A stretch of 38,011 bases of DNA from Sulfuricaulis sp. (GTDB lineage: Bacteria > Pseudomonadota > Gammaproteobacteria > Acidiferrobacterales > Sulfurifustaceae): NCBI GenBank assembly GCA_024654125.1, contig JANLIC010000065.1:1-38011 (forward strand). Direction: 5' to 3'. This document shows positions 35,096 to 38,011 of the stretch, piece after piece; position 1 is the stretch's first letter, and every line of letters begins with the position of its first letter. The notes beneath the pieces were generated by a model that made no database searches, had not been told where the DNA came from, and worked only from the letters and a program-made list of their open reading frames with translations. The position numbers and the translations under genes were made by a program.

Positions 35096-35315
35096 GCCGT
35101 TTCAGATCCTTCACGACGTCCTCAAAGGGCAGATTTGGCTCTCGTGAGCGTTGCTTGAATGCCGCCAGGTCTTCCGCATCATCGGCCAGGCTGAGTTGCA
35201 CAGCTTCATTGACCAAGTCGGATAAAGAGCGATCCATCTCCGCAGCCTTTAACCGAAGGGCGCGGTGAAGCTCAGAATCGAAATAAACGGTTGCTCGTTT
35301 GGGATTAGCATTCAT
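35082..35315 (-). CDS. Ribbon-helix-helix antitoxin
   Basis: A 77-residue antitoxin with an N-terminal RHH DNA-binding domain (KRATVYFDSELHRALRLKAA, then RSLSDLVNEAVQLSL) and an acidic C-terminal tail (DDAEDLAAFKQRSREPNLPF) that should wrap the toxin. It overlaps the RelE gene by 14 bases. The ATG at 35315 lies directly behind the promoter (-10 box 35328-35323, seven bases apart) with no ribosome site, so the transcript could be leaderless. It is expected to bind the palindrome at 35319-35331 and repress its own transcription. Confidence 0.9.
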   Translation of the reverse strand: MNANPKRATVYFDSELHRALRLKAAEMDRSLSDLVNEAVQLSLADDAEDLAAFKQRSREPNLPFEDVVKDLKRRGKI

Positions 35316-35318
35316 GCA

Positions 35319-35351
35319 CGCTAGTCTAGCGTCTTAACGCTATAACGTCAA
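35319..35351 (-). promoter_or_regulatory. Promoter and palindromic operator of toxin-antitoxin cassette 2
   Basis: On the minus strand TTGACG (35351-35346), 17 bp, TAGACT (35328-35323). The -10 box lies within the perfect palindrome CGCTAGACTAGCG (35319-35331), ideal for RHH repression. The promoter begins directly after a possible attC box at 35354-35360. Confidence 0.65.
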
Positions 35352-35353
35352 GC

Positions 35354-35449
35354 CGCTAACCGTTAAGCCCTCTTACGTCGTTTTAACCGGCGCGGGCAAG
35401 AGGAAACAGTGCGCCGCATCACCGCGTCCGGTTGAAAACACAGTTAGGC
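35354..35449 (-). other. Integron attC site 3
   Basis: Read on the minus strand: consensus box GCCTAAC (35449-35443), spacer TGT, arm GTTTTCAACCGGACGCGG (35439-35422), centre of 26 bases, arm CCGCGCCGGTTAAAAC (35395-35380). The arms pair perfectly except for two extra bases (C and A) on the first arm, as expected for extrahelical bases. The far box is uncertain: GTTAGCG at 35360-35354 keeps the invariant GTT but lies 19 bases out, while GTAAGAG at 35376-35370 has normal spacing but a changed third base. Confidence 0.78.
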
Positions 35450-35466
35450 TCCTTTCCCATGGTAAT

Positions 35467-36033
35467 TTAATTCTTATTCATTAAAGCCATTAACGCTTCT
35501 TCGGCAGTTTTATTATTATTTTCTTTTGCTAGATCTAGGGCACTTTTCCCTTGCGCAGTTTTGTCATCTAGTTTGGCACCAAGCGACACCAATGTTTCGA
35601 TAATTCCTTTGTTAGTGTTGTATTGAGCCGCGATCAGTAAGGCAGTTTCATCATTATTTACCTTCTTGTTTATGTCGGCCCCCAAATTCACTAACTCTCT
35701 AATTATTTCTGGATTGCGGCTATAGCCAGCCGCCCCCGTGATAGGAGTGCCAGAAAATATAGAATCAGACTCATTCACCTGGGCACCTCGTTCAACTAAT
35801 GCTCTTATAATCCTTGGGTCGGAAGCTCCTATCGCAGCCCACATTAAAACGCTGCCGTTCTTATTACCGGCCTTTAGGGCTTTATCAGGTACCTGGGATA
35901 CTGACTCCAAATTAGCTAATTGCCAGAACTCCCGTGTACTGTATTTCTTGTCGGGATTCATTACTTTCAATACCCCCACAAACGCAACAACCACGATAAG
36001 TGCAATGATGTATTTTGGATTAACTGACGTCAT
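35467..36033 (-). CDS. Membrane-anchored ankyrin-repeat protein (integron cassette)
   Basis: A 188-residue protein with one N-terminal hydrophobic helix (YIIALIVVVAFVGVLKVM, residues 8-25) that anchors it in the inner membrane or acts as an export signal, followed by about four ankyrin repeats. Examples are SVLMWAAIGASDPRIIRALVERGAQVNESD, here given only by its ends SVLMWAAIG and GAQVN, then ELVNLGADIN and LVSLGAKLDD. The repeats should bind a partner protein. Base composition is clearly more AT-rich than the surrounding chromosome, a sign of foreign origin. The ATG at 36033 has CGGAG seven bases upstream. It lies alone between attC 4 and attC 3, so it is the only gene of its cassette. Confidence 0.87.
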   Translation of the reverse strand: MTSVNPKYIIALIVVVAFVGVLKVMNPDKKYSTREFWQLANLESVSQVPDKALKAGNKNGSVLMWAAIGASDPRIIRALVERGAQVNESDSIFSGTPITGAAGYSRNPEIIRELVNLGADINKKVNNDETALLIAAQYNTNKGIIETLVSLGAKLDDKTAQGKSALDLAKENNNKTAEEALMALMNKN

Positions 36034-36096
36034 AGTTTCTCCGACTCTCTGCTTTGTAATAAAGGCTATTGATTATCGCTCGATGATGCCTAACGA

Positions 36097-37408
36097 GTCT
36101 GTAGAAAAACCCCTTTGCAGAAGTATGGCAGACTCGATGTGATTATTGTTTGATCGGTTGGTCGTCCCGGATGTCGGGGTTTTTGTTTTTGCTTCTTTCG
36201 GCTTCGCCTCGGTTGCCGCTTTCCTTCTTGATCCTTCATCCACTCGCTGCCAGCATCGGCCCGTAGCGCTGGATTTTGCCGATATTATGCACCAGGCAGT
36301 AGAGCAGCCACTGGGCATTGACCTTGGTTTTGCCTCGGAGCGTGAAGCGATCGAGCCCCTTGGCGTGGCGGACGTTGGCCTCCGAGGCGTAACCGGCGTC
36401 GGCGGTGAGGCGGGCCTTGGATAAGACATCGCGGCTCTCCCCCGCCGCCTTCAGATTCTCGCGCAACCCTTCGACCGTGGGCACGAGCAGCCCGTGTTCC
36501 TGACCCTCACCAAAGGCGCCCGCGTGCACGATGACTTGGTGTTTGCCATCCACCGCCGCCACCGCCGTGTAGCCCTGGATCACGCCGTGGCTCGTTTTCA
36601 TCTTGGCGCTTTGGGGGTCGGTGATGTTGCTTTGGCGGATCGTGCCTTTCGGCCCGCGGTTCTCGTTGCCCGTGGCGAGGAATTCCTTGATCTTGCGCAC
36701 CTTCGCGCGCAGGCGTTCGATTGACTCCTCGGCGCGCTCGCGCGGGGGCGCCGCGGTCTCGGCGGCATCGCGCGCCCGGTGGGCCGCGAGCATCGTGCGA
36801 ACGGTCTGCTCGAGCTTGCGTTGCTTCTTCTTGAGATCGGCGCGGGTACCGCTCCACTCCTTGGCCGCATTCGAGGGCAGTTTCAGCCCATCGATCGCAA
36901 AGAGCTCCTTACCCAGCAATCCGAGTTGATCGCAGTAGGTGAGCACCTCGCGAAACAGCGCCACGATCTGCTCGTGGGAGCCGGCCACAAAATCGGCAAT
37001 CGTGGTGAAGTCGGGTTGGGTATCGGCCGAGAGTGCCATCATTACCACGTTCTCGCGGCAGAGGCCTTCGATGCGCCGCGAGGAGACCACGCCCCGCGAG
37101 TAGGCGAACAAGATGATCTTCAGCAGGAGGCGCGGATCGTAGGCCGGGGCGCCGCCCTCGTCGTTGCGGTACCGGCCATCGAAGACCGAGAGATCGAGCT
37201 CGTGGTCGATGACGTAACCGAGGGTGTATTCAAAGGTACCGGGAAGAATCTGTTCGGAATAACGGACGGGAAGGAGCTTGTGCTGATCGTACGAGTAGTC
37301 CTTGTATCGCGCCATTCGACCCATCTCCTGTGGCTAAGCGGTGTTGAGAAAAAACACGGCGAGCGAACGGCGTGATTATAAATGTTTGGAGGGTTTTTCT
37401 ACAGTTTC
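36097..37408 (-). mobile_element. IS1182-like insertion sequence, internally deleted
   Basis: A 1312-bp element flanked by the 5-bp direct repeat AACGA (36092-36096 and 37409-37413). Its ends carry a perfect 14-bp inverted repeat, CTGTAGAAAAACCC (36099-36112, and 37391-37404 as complement), set two and four bases in from the duplications. It contains one transposase gene on the minus strand. It is shorter than usual for the family, consistent with the deletion in the transposase. It interrupts attC 4. Confidence 0.8.
36236..37315 (-). CDS. IS1182-family transposase, probably inactive
   Basis: A 359-residue DDE transposase. The N-terminus (MARYKDYSYDQHKLLPVRYS, then ILPGTFEYTLGYVIDHELDLS and AYDPRLLLKIILFAYSRGV) and the SSRRIEGLCRENVVMMALSA block are typical of IS1182. 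The first two catalytic aspartates are present in LFAIDGLKLPSNAAK and LTADAGYASEAN. Directly after SEAN the sequence jumps to VRHAKGLDRFTLRGKTKVNA, a block that in full-length relatives lies over 100 residues later, after the catalytic glutamate (VEPVF motif). This indicates an in-frame deletion near 36375 and loss of the third catalytic residue. The ATG at 37315 has GGAG nine bases upstream; an ATG at 37324 is an alternative. Confidence 0.85.
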   Translation of the reverse strand: MARYKDYSYDQHKLLPVRYSEQILPGTFEYTLGYVIDHELDLSVFDGRYRNDEGGAPAYDPRLLLKIILFAYSRGVVSSRRIEGLCRENVVMMALSADTQPDFTTIADFVAGSHEQIVALFREVLTYCDQLGLLGKELFAIDGLKLPSNAAKEWSGTRADLKKKQRKLEQTVRTMLAAHRARDAAETAAPPRERAEESIERLRAKVRKIKEFLATGNENRGPKGTIRQSNITDPQSAKMKTSHGVIQGYTAVAAVDGKHQVIVHAGAFGEGQEHGLLVPTVEGLRENLKAAGESRDVLSKARLTADAGYASEANVRHAKGLDRFTLRGKTKVNAQWLLYCLVHNIGKIQRYGPMLAASG

Positions 37409-37476
37409 AACGAAAAGCTTGAGCGGCGCGCTGCTTTTGCGCGTCCGCCTCGAAGCGCTGGTTGGACCTCGGCTGA

Positions 37477-38011
37477 CTAACCACAAGCGTCCTTGTTGCC
37501 GAAGTGTTCTGGTTTATTCGACCATCCGACAACGCCGCTTTTACTTTTCACTTTAACCCACCACACGGCCTTTGGCGGACGTTTTCGCTGTCCCCAACAG
37601 GTTTTCTCTTCTACGCACTGGTCCCAACCCCCAAGACCGTGAACAAAGAAGAACGCTTCCTCCTCATACATTTGTCCCTGAAACCACACTCTGAAAAACC
37701 CTTCACCCAAGTTGGTGTAAACCCACACCAGGTCCTTCGGGTTATAGGTTCTGTTCGATACCTTGCTGGCATGCGGGCGAAGCACTTCTATAAGACCTGG
37801 TTCGATGGTTGCTACGAATCCGGTCAGACCGTCGACTTTTTCGCCGGTGCGCACCACCCCGATGGGTTTTGATTGTTCGTCAGGGGTTGTGAGGAGCGTT
37901 GTCGGCTTCTTCACTGTCCATTCGCGATATGTGCAGCATTCAAAAGGGCAGGCCCCTTCATCGACATATTTGGTAGGACGCTCCGCAGCAATTCCTACAC
38001 AAGTGATAAAA
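37477..38011 (-). CDS. Exported SH3-like protein (integron cassette; 5' end cut by window)
   Basis: The open frame runs off the right edge of the window, so the start is not visible. The first residues seen (FITCVGIAAERP) look like the end of a signal peptide. Then follow a Cys-rich segment (CPFECCTYREW) and a bacterial SH3-like domain: LLTTPDEQSKPIGVVRTGEK, VDGLTGFVATIEPG, LVWVYTNLGEGFFRVWFQG and WWVKVKSKSGVVGWSN. Two further cysteines (WDQCVEEKTCWG) suggest disulfides in the periplasm. A GTG at 37914 is in frame but is probably internal. The gene ends 10 bp before attC 4, so it is the cassette nearest the unseen integrase side. Function is unknown. Confidence 0.75.
   Translation of the reverse strand, partial: FITCVGIAAERPTKYVDEGACPFECCTYREWTVKKPTTLLTTPDEQSKPIGVVRTGEKVDGLTGFVATIEPGLIEVLRPHASKVSNRTYNPKDLVWVYTNLGEGFFRVWFQGQMYEEEAFFFVHGLGGWDQCVEEKTCWGQRKRPPKAVWWVKVKSKSGVVGWSNKPEHFGNKDACG

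Larger units (their letters stand above)
36088..37467 (-). other. Integron attC site 4, split by an insertion sequence
   Basis: Read on the minus strand: box GTCCAAC (37467-37461), spacer, arm GCTTCGAGGCGGACGCGC (37456-37439), 7-base loop, arm GCGCGCCGCTCAAGC (37431-37417), spacer TTTTC, then GTT and the IS; on the far side the box resumes as CGTTAGGC (36095-36088). Removing the IS and one copy of AACGA rebuilds spacer TTTTC followed by GTTAGGC, a perfect outer box, and a 63-bp attC. The first arm carries three extra bases (C, G, A). Confidence 0.82.

Overview
The window looks like chromosome of a GC-rich gammaproteobacterium. The evidence is gene content and order: clpA-clpS-cspD, icd/rluE/nudJ/mnmA/purB, otsB/otsA, a GspA/GspB pair, a quinone-type pyrD and a GnnA/GnnB-like lipid A sugar pair. 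The last pair and the overall gene set suggest a chemolithotrophic lineage near Acidiferrobacterales or Chromatiales, but that is only a guess.

Layout. 1-2408: clpA (cut by the window edge) and clpS, divergent from cspD, which ends in a good terminator. 2565-4075: an exported protein and an exported TPR protein. 4089-9099: the conserved housekeeping block icd, rluE, nudJ, mnmA, purB (hflD is absent). 9159-11850: a DUF7931-like protein, an NlpC/P60 lipoprotein, a short secretin-like protein and a methyltransferase. 11851-19000: a less usual region. A 518-bp intergenic stretch holds a perfect FNR/ANR-type box and several palindromes. Two paralogous proteins, each with a zinc ribbon at both ends, flank gspB-gspA, a 62-residue protein and a DWF1/DHCR24-like flavoprotein. 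19004-23527: PilZ protein, small hypotheticals, ilvD, a DUF481-type outer-membrane protein and a tandem ACT protein. 24047-27428: otsB, an MscS channel and otsA, tightly coupled as an osmotic-stress operon. 27467-34119: a DUF389 membrane protein, pyrD, a DUF938 methyltransferase, a MIF-type tautomerase, a gnnB/gnnA-like pair and an SDR.

34114-38011 is the main discovery. Four hairpin sites with integron attC architecture separate the genes: RYYYAAC-like and GTTRRRY-like outer boxes, imperfectly paired arms, and extrahelical bases always on the same arm. All cassette genes are on the minus strand, as the attC polarity predicts: an SH3-like exported protein (cut by the window edge), a membrane-anchored ankyrin protein, an RHH antitoxin/RelE toxin pair and a RelE-type toxin/HTH antitoxin pair. 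Two stop codons lie inside attC boxes, which is typical of cassettes. This is the distal end of a cassette array. No integrase or attI is visible; if present they should lie beyond the right edge. One attC is split by an IS1182-like element that carries 5-bp direct repeats (AACGA), and removing it rebuilds a textbook attC. The IS transposase appears to have an internal deletion that removed its catalytic glutamate region.

No tRNA, rRNA or CRISPR array was seen.
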